From: Terrisporobacter vanillatitrophus
GTDB lineage: Bacteria > Bacillota > Clostridia > Peptostreptococcales > Peptostreptococcaceae
Length of the DNA: 64,000 nt
Reading direction: 5' to 3'
Assembly (NCBI RefSeq): GCF_051148895.1
Contig: NZ_CP154625.1
Coordinates: 186,001-250,000 of the forward strand
Both the position numbers and the translations under genes were made by a program. A model generated the notes under the pieces. It was not told where the DNA came from. It saw only the letters and a list, made by a program, of their open reading frames with translations, and did not search any database. Shown piece after piece: positions 1 through 9,381 of the stretch (position 1 is its first letter; every line of letters starts with the position of its first letter).

Positions 1-47
1 TAATTGACTTGAACAAGATAGTTTCTTGAAGTGTAGGGTTTATACGG

Positions 48-70
48 TTGCTTAAGTGAAGCAAATTTTT
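48..70 (+). terminator. Rho-independent terminator of a gene left of the window
   Basis: A 6-bp stem (TTGCTT/AAGCAA) is followed by ATTTTT. It probably ends transcription of the gene upstream of the window. No coding sequence is seen in bases 1-235. Confidence 0.5.
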
Positions 71-235
71 AGCATTAACAAATACATAATTTATCTAAAG
101 TTATACAATAAAATGTATAGTATATCATATTATTAAGAATAGTAAATATAAAACAAATATATAATACACTATTTACTAAGATAAGTATATAATATATAAT
201 TTTCTATGTAATATAGTAAAGGAGAGGGCAGATTA

Positions 236-1237
236 ATGGATAGAAATTTAGCATTAGAACTTGTAAGAGTAACGGAAGCAGCAGCCTTAGTATCTTCTCA
301 GTTTATGGGAAGAGGAGATAAAAATGGAGCAGATGGTGCTGCTGTAGAAGCAATGAGAAGAGCTTTTGAATCTATAAAAATTAATGGAGAAGTAGTTATT
401 GGTGAAGGTGAATTAGATGAAGCACCAATGCTATATATAGGGGAAAAAGTTGGATTACAAACAGAAGATTCTATGGAAGTAGATATAGCTGTAGATCCAC
501 TTGATGGAACTACATTAATAGCAAAAGGGCTACCAAATGCTATATCCGTAATAGCGGTTGGAAAGAAAGGCTCCCTACTTCATGCGCCAGACACATATAT
601 GAAAAAAATTGTTGTTGGGCCAAAAGCGAAAGGATGCATAGATTTAGATAAAAGCGTTGAAGAAAATATATTAAGTGTGGCAAAAGCTTTAGGTAAAAAA
701 ACTACACAAATGACAATAATGACACAAGATAGAGAAAGACATAATTATATAATCGAACCGGCTAGAAAATTAGGTTGCCAAATAAGAATGTTCGGTGATG
801 GAGATGTAGCTACAGGTATTGCTACTTGTTTTGAAGAAACAGGTGTAGATATACTTATGGGAATCGGAGGAGGCCCAGAAGGTGTAATAACAGCAGCAGC
901 TATAAAATGTATGGGTGGAGATATGCAAGCTCAAATTTATCCTATGAGTGAACAAGAAAGAAATAGATGTCATGAAATGGGATTATCTGATGAAGATATA
1001 GAAAAGAAATTAACTTTAGAAGATTTAGCTAAAGGTGATGATTTATTCTTTGCTGCTACAGGAATTACGGAAGGCAATTTATTAAAAGGTGTAATAAATG
1101 TAGGAGACAATAAAGCTAAAACTGAATCTATTGTAATGAGAGGAAAGACAGGAACAATAAGATTTGTAGATGCAACGCATAACCTTGATAAAAACGAAAT
1201 ACTTGTTGATTTAATGAAAAAATATAATATGGAATAA
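236..1237 (+). CDS. glpX: Class II fructose-1,6-bisphosphatase GlpX
   Basis: This 333-residue protein hydrolyses fructose 1,6-bisphosphate to fructose 6-phosphate in gluconeogenesis, in the cytoplasm. The length and whole-protein pattern match the GlpX family. The metal/phosphate motif VDPLDGTT lies near residue 87, preceded by GEGELDEAPML, and GIGGGPEGV lies near residue 210. The ATG follows GGAGAGG at a suitable distance. A terminator follows directly, so it appears to be transcribed alone. It precedes rho, as in related clostridia. Confidence 0.97.
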   Translation: MDRNLALELVRVTEAAALVSSQFMGRGDKNGADGAAVEAMRRAFESIKINGEVVIGEGELDEAPMLYIGEKVGLQTEDSMEVDIAVDPLDGTTLIAKGLPNAISVIAVGKKGSLLHAPDTYMKKIVVGPKAKGCIDLDKSVEENILSVAKALGKKTTQMTIMTQDRERHNYIIEPARKLGCQIRMFGDGDVATGIATCFEETGVDILMGIGGGPEGVITAAAIKCMGGDMQAQIYPMSEQERNRCHEMGLSDEDIEKKLTLEDLAKGDDLFFAATGITEGNLLKGVINVGDNKAKTESIVMRGKTGTIRFVDATHNLDKNEILVDLMKKYNME

Positions 1238-1242
1238 ATAAG

Positions 1243-1268
1243 AAGTGGGCAAGTTGTCCACTTTTTTT
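1243..1268 (+). terminator. Terminator after glpX
   Basis: AAGTGG and CCACTT flank a short loop and are followed by a run of seven T, six bases after the glpX stop. Confidence 0.8.
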
Positions 1269-1321
1269 ATAATTCTAGACTACTTTTAACAGAGTAACAA
1301 GGTTGTCTGAAGGAGTAGTAA

Positions 1322-1462
1322 ATGATTGGCATACATGTAAATCAAAGACATCTTATTGGCGACATTAAGAATAGTACTTATACAGTGGTAAGGAAGCAAT
1401 TTTTTATTTTTATGAATAAATTTACAAATAATAGTAAAAATAATAAAAAAGATAAGAACTAG
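1322..1462 (+). CDS. Possible 46-residue small protein in the glpX-rho gap
   Basis: A short open frame starts with ATG six bases after AAGGAG (1310-1315) and ends at TAG 1460-1462. The product is basic, with an Asn/Lys-rich tail and no recognisable domain. The ribosome binding site is good, but the composition of the 3' half resembles ordinary AT-rich spacer. It could be a leader peptide in the rho 5' region, a gene remnant, or chance. The rest of the gap (1463-1600) shows nothing else clear. Confidence 0.25.
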   Translation: MIGIHVNQRHLIGDIKNSTYTVVRKQFFIFMNKFTNNSKNNKKDKN

Positions 1463-1614
1463 GAGTTTTACGTGTTGACCATGATATTTAATAGTGATAT
1501 TATTAGTTTATTAAATTTCATATTTAAAAATAATTACTTTTCTTTTTCACGCCCTATATTCCCTATAAAATTAAAATTTAATTACAGCCTTAAATAAAAT
1601 GTTAGGAGGTTCCT

Positions 1615-3231
1615 TTGAATTTGGAAAATATAACAATGGAAGAATTGAGTAAAAAGACTTTAGCAGAACTTAGACAAATAGCTAAGGACTTAGATATAAA
1701 ATCGGTTACTAAATATAAAAAAAATGAGTTAATTGAGTTAATTAAGAGCAACTCAAAAGATAACAATGAAAAAGACAAGAAGATATTAGGTAATAATGAA
1801 GTAAGTATAAATAAAGAATATATTAATGAAGATATAGAGGCTAAAGAACAAAAACAGGGAAGAGAAAATACTAATAATAGTGGGGACAGAAGTAAACAGT
1901 TTATTAATAGAAATAGTGATACGGAAAATATTAAAACTGGTGATAAATTAGACAATAGATCTTATGTAAAAACTCATAGTAGAGAAAATCAAAACAATTC
2001 TCGTAATTTCAACAATAACAATAACAATAAAACTTCAAGTATGGAAAATAGAAATCAGAGAAATAATAAAGGTAACTATGTACCAAAAGTTGTTGAAGAA
2101 TCTAAAATAGTTAATGAGTTCAACACTTCTAAGGATGATGAAGTAGTTGGGGTTTTAGAAATACTTCCTGATGGATTTGGTTTCTTGAGAGGATCTAACT
2201 ATCAATCTACAGATGAAGACGTATATGTTTCTCCATCTCAAATAAGAAGATTTAATCTTCAAACAGGAGATAAAGTCAGAGGTATAACAAGACATCCAAA
2301 AACAGGAGAAAAGTTTAGAGCATTATTATTTGTACAGAAAGTTAATGAGGAAAACCCAGAAACTTGTATAAATAGAAAATCATTTGTTAACTTAACACCA
2401 ATATATCCAGAAGAAAGACTAACACTTGAAAAAAGTCAAAATGAAATATCAACTAGATTAATCGACTTAATTTCGCCAATAGGAAAGGGGCAAAGAGGTC
2501 TTATAGTTGCTCCACCAAAGGCAGGTAAAACCATACTTCTTAAAAGTGTAGCTAATAGTATTGCTAAAAACCATCCTAATGTGGAATTAATAGTGTTACT
2601 AATAGATGAAAGACCAGAAGAAGTTACAGATATGAGAGAATCTATTAATGGAGATGTTATTTATTCAACATTTGATCAAGTATCAAATCATCATGTTAAA
2701 GTAGCAGAAATGGTATTAAATAGAGCTCAAAGACTTGTGGAACACGGAAAAGATGTTGTAATACTTCTTGATAGTATAACAAGATTAGCAAGAGCTTATA
2801 ACTTAACAATATCACCAACAGGAAGAACTCTATCAGGAGGTCTTGATCCAGGTGCGTTACATGGACCTAAAAAATTCTTCGGAGCAGCTAGAAATATTAG
2901 ACAAGGTGGTTCATTAACCATACTTGCAACTGCATTAGTAGAAACGGGTTCTAGAATGGATGATGTAATTTTCGAAGAATTCAAAGGAACTGGTAATATG
3001 GAGTTACATCTAGATAGAAAGCTTGCTGAGAAGAGAATATTCCCTGCTGTAGATATTTATAAGTCAGGAACAAGAAGAGAAGACTTATTACTTACAGAAG
3101 AAGAAAAAACAGCTTTATGGAAGTTAAGAAAAGAAATGAGCAATAATTCTATATTAGAAGTTACAGATAACTTAATTGATGCATTGAAGAAAACAAAGAA
3201 TAATGAAGAATTTATAAGAAGTATTAAGTAA
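1615..3231 (+). CDS. rho: Transcription termination factor Rho
   Basis: This is the hexameric RNA-dependent ATPase that ends transcription. It has 538 residues, starts with TTG and has AGGAGGT at 1604-1610. Order: Rho N-terminal helical domain (residues 8-45), a hydrophilic Asn-rich insert (about 50-165), a cold-shock-like RNA-binding domain (about 175-245) and a RecA-type ATPase core. Visible motifs are the P-loop PPKAGKT, LLIDERPEEVTDM and the Q/R-loop region SGGLDPGALHGPK. The insert makes the protein about 120 residues longer than the roughly 420-residue E. coli form, and it contains an uninterrupted run of Asn (residues 133-138). A similar low-complexity insert in Clostridium botulinum Rho is known to behave as a prion. 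Confidence 0.97.
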   Translation: MNLENITMEELSKKTLAELRQIAKDLDIKSVTKYKKNELIELIKSNSKDNNEKDKKILGNNEVSINKEYINEDIEAKEQKQGRENTNNSGDRSKQFINRNSDTENIKTGDKLDNRSYVKTHSRENQNNSRNFNNNNNNKTSSMENRNQRNNKGNYVPKVVEESKIVNEFNTSKDDEVVGVLEILPDGFGFLRGSNYQSTDEDVYVSPSQIRRFNLQTGDKVRGITRHPKTGEKFRALLFVQKVNEENPETCINRKSFVNLTPIYPEERLTLEKSQNEISTRLIDLISPIGKGQRGLIVAPPKAGKTILLKSVANSIAKNHPNVELIVLLIDERPEEVTDMRESINGDVIYSTFDQVSNHHVKVAEMVLNRAQRLVEHGKDVVILLDSITRLARAYNLTISPTGRTLSGGLDPGALHGPKKFFGAARNIRQGGSLTILATALVETGSRMDDVIFEEFKGTGNMELHLDRKLAEKRIFPAVDIYKSGTRREDLLLTEEEKTALWKLRKEMSNNSILEVTDNLIDALKKTKNNEEFIRSIK

Positions 3232-3275
3232 AAACTATAAACCTAAAATCATATGGTTAAGAAATACAAAAATCC

Positions 3276-3304
3276 TTGTATCACTAAAAAACATGTGATA
3301 TAAT
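3276..3304 (+). promoter_or_regulatory. Sigma-A-type promoter for rpmE
   Basis: TTGTAT at 3276-3281 and a perfect TATAAT at 3299-3304 are separated by 17 bases, about 75 bases before rpmE. Confidence 0.6.
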
Positions 3305-3377
3305 GATGTAGTTGAAGATGAAAACTTAAAATTAATATAATTAATTTAGAATATAATTGAAAAAGAGGTGACTAAGA

Positions 3378-3578
3378 ATGCAAAAAGATATACAACCAAA
3401 ATACGATGCAGTTGAAGTACACTGTGCATGTGGAAATACTTTCATGGCTGGTTCAACTAAGGACGAAATAAGAGTTGAAATATGTTCAGAGTGCCATCCT
3501 TTCTATACTGGAAAGCAAAAGAACATAGAAAAAGGTGGAAGAATCGACAAATTCAAAAAGAGATTCCAAATGGATTAA
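3378..3578 (+). CDS. rpmE: 50S ribosomal protein L31, zinc-binding type
   Basis: A 66-residue component of the large ribosomal subunit. Cys16, Cys18, Cys36 and Cys39 form the zinc site of the C+ type of L31, so this is the zinc-replete paralogue rather than the Cys-free YtiA/RpmE2 form. AAAGAGGTGA precedes the ATG. It has its own promoter and terminator and sits in the conserved rho-rpmE-tdk order. Confidence 0.97.
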   Translation: MQKDIQPKYDAVEVHCACGNTFMAGSTKDEIRVEICSECHPFYTGKQKNIEKGGRIDKFKKRFQMD

Positions 3579-3590
3579 TTATTGTAAAAA

Positions 3591-3621
3591 AAGGGGTTGG
3601 TTATCCAACCCCTATTTTATT
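3591..3621 (+). terminator. Terminator after rpmE
   Basis: An 8-bp GC-rich stem (GGGGTTGG/CCAACCCC) with a TTAT loop is followed by a T-rich tract. Confidence 0.9.
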
Positions 3622-3700
3622 TCCCTAATTACTAAAAAATACATAATTTTAGAATATTATCAATAATAACATTAGATAAAAGCTTAGGAGGTTCGAAAAT

Positions 3701-4273
3701 ATGTATAGACCAGTAAACCATGGTTATATTGAAGTAGTAGTTGGACCTATGTATAGTGGAAAGAGCGAAGAATTAATAAGAAGATTAAAAAGAGCTAAAA
3801 TTGCAAAACAAAATATTATTGTATTTAAACCTCATATAGATGATAGATATAGTAAGAAAGATGTTGTATCTCATAGTGGGGACAGTATAGAAGCTATTCC
3901 AATAAAAGAAGCATCGAGTATTTATGATTTAATAGATGAAGATGTTCGAGTTGTTGGCATAGATGAAGTGCAATTTTTTGATGAAGAAATAGTAGATATT
4001 GCTGTTGACTTAGCTAACAAGGGAGTAAGAGTTATTGCAGCAGGTCTAGATATGGATTTCAAGGGAGAACCATTTGGTCCTACACCAAGACTTTTAGCAG
4101 TTGCAGAATTTGTAGATAAGATTCAAGCTATTTGCTCTGTGTGTGGTCAACCAGCAACAAGATCACAAAGATTAATAGATGGAAAACCAGCAAGATATGA
4201 TGATCCTATTATTCAAGTAGGTGCTGTAGAGAGTTATGAAGCCAGATGCAGAAAGTGTCATGCGGTGAAATAA
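3701..4273 (+). CDS. tdk: Thymidine kinase
   Basis: This enzyme phosphorylates thymidine to dTMP in pyrimidine salvage. It has 190 residues, the usual bacterial type II length. The P-loop GPMYSGKSEEL is near the N terminus, DEVQFF is the Walker B/catalytic Glu region, and two Cys pairs (CSVC and CRKC) form the lasso-domain zinc site. AGGAGGT lies upstream. A terminator follows, so it is likely a single-gene unit. Confidence 0.97.
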   Translation: MYRPVNHGYIEVVVGPMYSGKSEELIRRLKRAKIAKQNIIVFKPHIDDRYSKKDVVSHSGDSIEAIPIKEASSIYDLIDEDVRVVGIDEVQFFDEEIVDIAVDLANKGVRVIAAGLDMDFKGEPFGPTPRLLAVAEFVDKIQAICSVCGQPATRSQRLIDGKPARYDDPIIQVGAVESYEARCRKCHAVK

Positions 4274-4280
4274 ATTATTA

Positions 4281-4326
4281 ACCCCTTAAAAGTATAATAT
4301 AATACTCTAAGGGGAATTTTTATATT
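4281..4326 (+). terminator. Terminator after tdk
   Basis: A CCCCTTA/TAAGGGG stem with an AT-rich loop is followed by AATTTTTA. Confidence 0.75.
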
Positions 4327-4370
4327 ATAATAGTTTTAGTGTTAGAAAAATTATTATGAGGGGTATTACC

Positions 4371-5264
4371 ATGAAAAAGCAAAGCGTTGGAGGGCAAGCT
4401 GTAATTGAAGGCGTTATGATGCAGTCTAAAAATTACAGAGCAATTGCTGTTAGAAAAAGTAATGGAGAAATTGAATTAAAAAAAGAGAGAATAAAAAGTT
4501 GGATAAAAGATAGAAAAATTGATAAAATACCTTTTTTAAGAGGTTCATTTGTTTTATTTGAAACGATGATAGAAGGTATGAAAAGCTTAAACTATTCATC
4601 AGAATTTTTCTTAGAAGAAGAGGAAGAGGAAGATGCAATAGATAAGTTTCTAAAAAGAATATTTAAAGATAAAGCCAATGATGCAATTATGGCAGTATCT
4701 CTTATTTTAGCAATGATTCTTTCTGTTGGATTATTTGTATTAATTCCAACATCTATAGGAGGATTATTTTCATCATTTGTACACAACAACATAATGCTTA
4801 ATTTGATTGAAGGTTTAGTCAGAATATGTATATTAATATTATACATGTTGTTAATATCTAGAAACGAAGATATAAAAAGAACCTTTATGTATCATGGAGC
4901 AGAGCATAAGGCTATTTATTGCTATGAAAGTAACTTAGAATTAACAGTAGAAAATGCAAGAAAATTTACAACGCTACATCCTAGATGTGGTACAAACTTC
5001 TTATTTATAGTAATGGCAACATCAATTATATTATTTTCTTTCTTTGGATGGCCAAATATTTTAGCTAGAATAGCAATGAGAATATTATGCATACCTATAG
5101 TTGCTGGCATATCCTATGAAATAATAAAATTTCTTGGGAAATATAATAATATATTAAGTAAAATTGTTGCTTATCCAGGAATGATGCTTCAACATATTAC
5201 TACAAAGGAACCAAATGATGAACAATTAGAGGTAGCAATAAAAGCATTAAAGGCTGTAATTTAA
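4371..5264 (+). CDS. DUF1385 membrane protein (YqhQ-like)
   Basis: A 297-residue integral membrane protein of the DUF1385 family (Bacillus YqhQ-like), whose biochemical role is not established. The N terminus carries the family motif GGQAVIEGVMM. An acidic stretch rich in Glu lies near residue 85, followed by several hydrophobic segments and the conserved HGAEHKAI and LHPRCGTNF motifs, which look like possible metal ligands. I prefer ATG 4371, with AGGGG at 4359-4363, over an in-frame ATG at 4356 that overlaps that site. Neighbouring prmC and prfA suggest co-transcription, not shared function. Confidence 0.9.
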   Translation: MKKQSVGGQAVIEGVMMQSKNYRAIAVRKSNGEIELKKERIKSWIKDRKIDKIPFLRGSFVLFETMIEGMKSLNYSSEFFLEEEEEEDAIDKFLKRIFKDKANDAIMAVSLILAMILSVGLFVLIPTSIGGLFSSFVHNNIMLNLIEGLVRICILILYMLLISRNEDIKRTFMYHGAEHKAIYCYESNLELTVENARKFTTLHPRCGTNFLFIVMATSIILFSFFGWPNILARIAMRILCIPIVAGISYEIIKFLGKYNNILSKIVAYPGMMLQHITTKEPNDEQLEVAIKALKAVI

Positions 5265-5284
5265 GAAAAATAAGGGAGAAGCTT

Positions 5285-6130
5285 ATGACTATTAAGGAAA
5301 TAATTATAAGATATTCAAGAGAACTTGAAGAAATAAGTCCCACACCGAGACTTGATGTGGAAATATTACTACAAAAAGTCCTTGGTGTAGATAGATTATA
5401 TATACTTTTAAACTTAGAGAAATCTTTAAGTGAAAATGAAGAAAAACTATTTAGTAAATTTATTAATGAAAGATTAAATAATAGACCCATTGCTTATATT
5501 GTAGAAAATCGTGAATTTATGGGACTAGACTTTTATGTTCAAGAAGGTGTTTTAATACCAAGACCAGACACAGAAATATTAGTAGAAGAAGTTATTGAAC
5601 TAGGAAAAAATAAAGGACCTATAAATATACTTGATATAGGCACAGGTTCTGGAGCTATTACTGTAAGTTTAGCAAAATACTTAGAGAGTGCTAAAATTAC
5701 TTCTGTAGATATATCAGATATAGCCTTGGAAATTGGTAAAAAAAATGCTAAGAGTAATAATGTAAATGATAGAATAACCTTTATTAAGTCAGATTTATTT
5801 ACTAATATAGATGATAGTATGAGATTTGATATAATAGTGTCCAATCCTCCATATATAAAAAGAGAAGTTATCGAAACTTTAGACAAACAAGTTAAGGATT
5901 TTGAACCGTATAGTGCATTAGAAGGTGGAATAGATGGTTTAGATTTTTATAGGGCTATAACTACACAAGCTAAAAAATATCTTAATAAAGGTGGAATTTT
6001 AGCTTATGAAGTGGGTCATGATCAAAGAGAGGAAGTCAGTAAGTTAATGAAGTCAAATGGATATACTAATATATATACTAGAAAAGATTTACAACAAATT
6101 GATAGAGTTGTTATAGGAAATATTTTATGA
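5285..6130 (+). CDS. prmC: Release factor glutamine methyltransferase PrmC
   Basis: It methylates the glutamine of the GGQ motif in peptide release factors using S-adenosylmethionine. It has 281 residues, with an N-terminal helical substrate domain and then a Rossmann fold with the SAM site (ILDIGTGSGAI, near residue 117). The catalytic NPPY is near residue 183. AGGGAG precedes the ATG. Its substrate gene prfA follows 45 bases downstream with no terminator between, so enzyme and target are probably made together. Confidence 0.97.
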   Translation: MTIKEIIIRYSRELEEISPTPRLDVEILLQKVLGVDRLYILLNLEKSLSENEEKLFSKFINERLNNRPIAYIVENREFMGLDFYVQEGVLIPRPDTEILVEEVIELGKNKGPINILDIGTGSGAITVSLAKYLESAKITSVDISDIALEIGKKNAKSNNVNDRITFIKSDLFTNIDDSMRFDIIVSNPPYIKREVIETLDKQVKDFEPYSALEGGIDGLDFYRAITTQAKKYLNKGGILAYEVGHDQREEVSKLMKSNGYTNIYTRKDLQQIDRVVIGNIL

Positions 6131-6174
6131 TATAATAAAATGCTGAGATTGTACGAATAAAAGAGGTGAAAAGT

Positions 6175-7239
6175 ATGTTAAACAAGCTACAGGTTTTAGA
6201 AGATAAATATATAGATTTAACTGAAAAAATCAGTGATATGGAAATAATAAATGACCAAAAAGTTTGGCAAAAGTATATGAAAGAACATGCAGATTTAGAA
6301 CCTATCGTTCATAAATACAGAGAATATAAAAATGTATTAAATGACCTTAGTGAATCTAAAGCTATTTTGGAAGAAGAGTCTGATGAGGAACTAAGAGAGT
6401 TAGCTAAAATGGAAATATCTGAATTAGAAGGTCAGGTTGAACCATTAGAAGGAGAATTAAAAATTCTTTTATTACCAAAAGATCCTAATGATGAGAAGAA
6501 CGTTATAGTTGAGATAAGAGGTGGAGCAGGTGGAGATGAAGCAGCTCTATTTGCAGGTAACTTATTCAGAATGTATTCTAGATATGCTGAAAGAAGAAGA
6601 TGGAAAATGGAACTTTTAAGTGCTAGTGATACTGGTGTTGGAGGGTACAAAGAAGTATCTTTCTTAATAAAAGGTAAAGGTGCTTACTCAAGACTTAAAT
6701 ATGAGTCAGGAGTTCATAGAGTTCAAAGAATACCAGCTACTGAATCTGGAGGAAGAATCCATACATCAACTGCTACAGTTGCAGTTTTACCAGAAGTAGA
6801 AGGTGTAGAAGTAGAAATAAACCCAAATGATTTAAGAATAGACGTATTCCGTGCATCGGGAAATGGTGGACAATGTGTAAATACAACTGATTCAGCTGTT
6901 AGAATAACGCACTTGCCTACTGGAGAGGTTGTATCTTGTCAAGATGAAAAATCACAATTAAAAAATAAAGAAAAAGCTTTAAAAGTATTAAAAGCTAGGC
7001 TTTATGATAAAGCTCTATCAGAACAACATGACGAAGTTGCAGCAGAAAGAAAGAGTCAGGTTGGTACGGGAGATAGATCTGAGAGAATAAGAACTTACAA
7101 CTATCCACAAGGTAGAGTAAGTGACCATAGAATAAACTTAACTCTTTATAAGTTAGAACAATTTTTAGATGGTGATATTGACGAAATGATAGATGCGCTA
7201 ATTACGGAAGACCAAACTAAAAAGATGACAGCAATATAA
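6175..7239 (+). CDS. prfA: Peptide chain release factor 1
   Basis: It recognises UAA and UAG and triggers peptide release. It has 354 residues from ATG 6175, with AGAGGTGA at 6162-6169; an in-frame GTG at 6166 lies inside that site and is rejected. An N-terminal coiled helical domain is followed by the GGAGGDEAALFA segment, the RF1-type anticodon region PATESGGR (PxT type) and the peptidyl-transferase motif GNGGQ. Confidence 0.97.
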   Translation: MLNKLQVLEDKYIDLTEKISDMEIINDQKVWQKYMKEHADLEPIVHKYREYKNVLNDLSESKAILEEESDEELRELAKMEISELEGQVEPLEGELKILLLPKDPNDEKNVIVEIRGGAGGDEAALFAGNLFRMYSRYAERRRWKMELLSASDTGVGGYKEVSFLIKGKGAYSRLKYESGVHRVQRIPATESGGRIHTSTATVAVLPEVEGVEVEINPNDLRIDVFRASGNGGQCVNTTDSAVRITHLPTGEVVSCQDEKSQLKNKEKALKVLKARLYDKALSEQHDEVAAERKSQVGTGDRSERIRTYNYPQGRVSDHRINLTLYKLEQFLDGDIDEMIDALITEDQTKKMTAI

Positions 7240-7266
7240 AATCCCTAAATTTTTAGGGATTTTTTC
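7240..7266 (+). terminator. Terminator after prfA
   Basis: AATCCCTAAA and TTTAGGGATT form a near-perfect hairpin followed by T6. Confidence 0.85.
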
Positions 7267-7334
7267 TATAACCACTTAAATATAATTGAATATAGTGATA
7301 TATTAAAATATAAGTATGAGGGGAATAAAATATA

Positions 7335-8015
7335 ATGATACTAAAAGTCACATTGATAGGACTATTAGCTGGGGTATTAGGTACAGGGATTGGTGGAATA
7401 CTATCTGCAATATTTAGAAAAGAAGTAGACAGGTATCTTAATTTTTGTATGGGGTTTTCTGGCGGTATTATGTTAGCTGTAGTAGTTTTTGATTTGATGA
7501 AAGAGGCAATGGAATCAAGTGGTTTAATTTATACAGTAGTATTTACATTTATGGGAGTATTACTAACAATGTTTATTAAAAGTAGACTAGACTTTACTGG
7601 AGATATGAAGTCAGGATATTTAATATTTATAAGTATACTACTACATAATCTCCCAGAAGGATTGGCAATAGGGTCATCCTTTGTATCAGCACAAACTTTA
7701 GGTATTACTCTTGCTATAGTAATTGGAATACATAATATACCGGAGGGTCTGGCCACAGCTCTTAGTTTGGCTGGTGCTAGAGTGCCTGCAAAAAAAATAA
7801 TTTTATTTACATTTATAGCAGGTATCCCTATGGGGATAGGTAGCTTTTTAGGAGTATATTTTGCAGGTATTTTTAAATCTTTAATTGGAGTATTTTTATC
7901 TTTAGCAGCAGGAACTATGTTATTTGTAGTTTTAGATGAAATAATGCCAAAATCAAAGAGCCTATATAGTATAATAGGCTTTTTAACAGGAACAATAATT
8001 GTATATTGTATATAG
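7335..8015 (+). CDS. ZIP-family divalent metal transporter
   Basis: A 226-residue inner-membrane protein of the ZIP (ZupT-like) family, expected to import zinc or other divalent metals. About seven or eight hydrophobic segments are visible. The signature sits in two central helices: HNLPEGLAIG and HNIPEGLATAL, whose His and Glu residues form the binuclear metal site. AGGGG lies upstream. It ends 29 bases before sua5 and is probably co-transcribed with it. Metal specificity cannot be read from sequence. Confidence 0.93.
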   Translation: MILKVTLIGLLAGVLGTGIGGILSAIFRKEVDRYLNFCMGFSGGIMLAVVVFDLMKEAMESSGLIYTVVFTFMGVLLTMFIKSRLDFTGDMKSGYLIFISILLHNLPEGLAIGSSFVSAQTLGITLAIVIGIHNIPEGLATALSLAGARVPAKKIILFTFIAGIPMGIGSFLGVYFAGIFKSLIGVFLSLAAGTMLFVVLDEIMPKSKSLYSIIGFLTGTIIVYCI

Positions 8016-8044
8016 ATTTACTTAAGAAGGGAGTGAGAAATAAG

Positions 8045-9082
8045 ATGACATTTATAAGTAGAATTGACGAAAAACATATAAACAAAGAGGAAATAAAAAA
8101 ACAAGCAGAAATGTTAAAAGAAGGAAAAACAGTAATATTTCCTACAGAAACCGTTTATGGATTAGGCGCAAATGCTCTTGATGAAAATGCAGTAAGTAAA
8201 ATTTATGAGGCAAAAGGCAGACCTAGTGATAATCCGTTAATAGTACATATATATGATACAAAGCAAGTCAATGACCTAGCAAAGGACATAAATGAAAATG
8301 CACAGATTATAATGGATAAATTTTGGCCAGGTCCAATAACTATTATATTGAAGAAAAAAGATATAGTACCAATGAGAACTAGTGGTGGTTTGGATACAGT
8401 TGCAATTAGAATGCCTTCTAATCCTATTGCAAAGGCCCTTTTAGAAGAAGTTAAATTGCCTATTGCTGCTCCATCTGCCAATATTTCAGGAAGGCCATCA
8501 CCTACAAGAGGTAAGCATGTGCATGAAGAAATGAATGATAGAGTAGATGGAATAATTTTGGGAGGAGATTGCAAGTTTGGTTTAGAATCAACAGTATTAG
8601 ACCTGACAAACGATATTCCTACTATATTAAGACCAGGTAGTGTGACAAAAGAAGATTTAGAAAAAGTTATTGGTCAGGTAAATATTGATCCAGCCTTAGA
8701 AAAAAAGGAAGATAATATCAAGGCTAAAGCACCAGGAATGAAATACAAGCACTACTCACCAAATGCAGATGTATATATTTTATCGGGCGATATAGATAAT
8801 GTTGTAAAAAAAGCAAATGAATTATCTTATGATGGCGCTAAAAAAGGATTAAAATGTGCGGTAATGTGCTTGGAGGAGAATAATAACAAGTATAATTGTG
8901 ATACAATAGTATTAGGTCGAAATTTGGAAGAAGTTGCGTCAAATTTATTTAATGCACTTATTACCGCAGATGACAATAAATATGATATTGTATATACAGA
9001 GGAGTTTTCTAATGTTGGGGTTGGTAGAGCTATAATGAATAGATTGCTCAAATCTGCTGGGTATAAAATAATAAAAGTATAA
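8045..9082 (+). CDS. L-threonylcarbamoyladenylate synthase (Sua5)
   Basis: It makes threonylcarbamoyl-AMP from threonine, bicarbonate and ATP, the first step of t6A formation at tRNA position 37. The 345-residue protein is the long Sua5 type: a YrdC domain (residues about 15-200, with FPTETVYGLG and KGRPSDNPL) and a C-terminal Sua5 domain. ATG 8045 with GGGAGTGAG upstream is preferred over in-frame TTG 8006, which lies inside the ZIP gene. No terminator is obvious afterwards. Confidence 0.95.
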   Translation: MTFISRIDEKHINKEEIKKQAEMLKEGKTVIFPTETVYGLGANALDENAVSKIYEAKGRPSDNPLIVHIYDTKQVNDLAKDINENAQIIMDKFWPGPITIILKKKDIVPMRTSGGLDTVAIRMPSNPIAKALLEEVKLPIAAPSANISGRPSPTRGKHVHEEMNDRVDGIILGGDCKFGLESTVLDLTNDIPTILRPGSVTKEDLEKVIGQVNIDPALEKKEDNIKAKAPGMKYKHYSPNADVYILSGDIDNVVKKANELSYDGAKKGLKCAVMCLEENNNKYNCDTIVLGRNLEEVASNLFNALITADDNKYDIVYTEEFSNVGVGRAIMNRLLKSAGYKIIKV

Positions 9083-9381
9083 AATAATAAAAATATGAAG
9101 TAGAAAAGTTAAAAAAGGATTATTATAAAATTAACAATGATATTTTTAATCGAATAATATACAAATTTCGTTAAATTTAGAAAATTCTGAAAAAAATTCA
9201 AATAAAAACTAATAAAATATTAAAAAAAGTTATGCTTTTCTATGGAGTATTAATAAAAAATTATGTATAATTAAATAAACTAGTTAAAAAAAAATCAAAC
9301 ATAAAAAATGCTATGTGATTGAAATAATTATCACAAGTTTTAAAATATAATTACTTTACATACTAAAAAGGAGTTCTAATT
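9083..9381. other. AT-rich gap between sua5 and rpiB
   Basis: 299 bases with no credible open frame, structured RNA or strong terminator. It must hold the rpiB promoter, but no clear -35/-10 pair stands out in the A/T-rich background. Confidence 0.4.

Noticed and set aside
1602..1955. Long - strand open frame opposite the start of rho
   Set aside because: It is the antisense of the Asn/Lys-rich rho insert (giving Leu/Phe/Ser-rich nonsense) and lacks a ribosome site.
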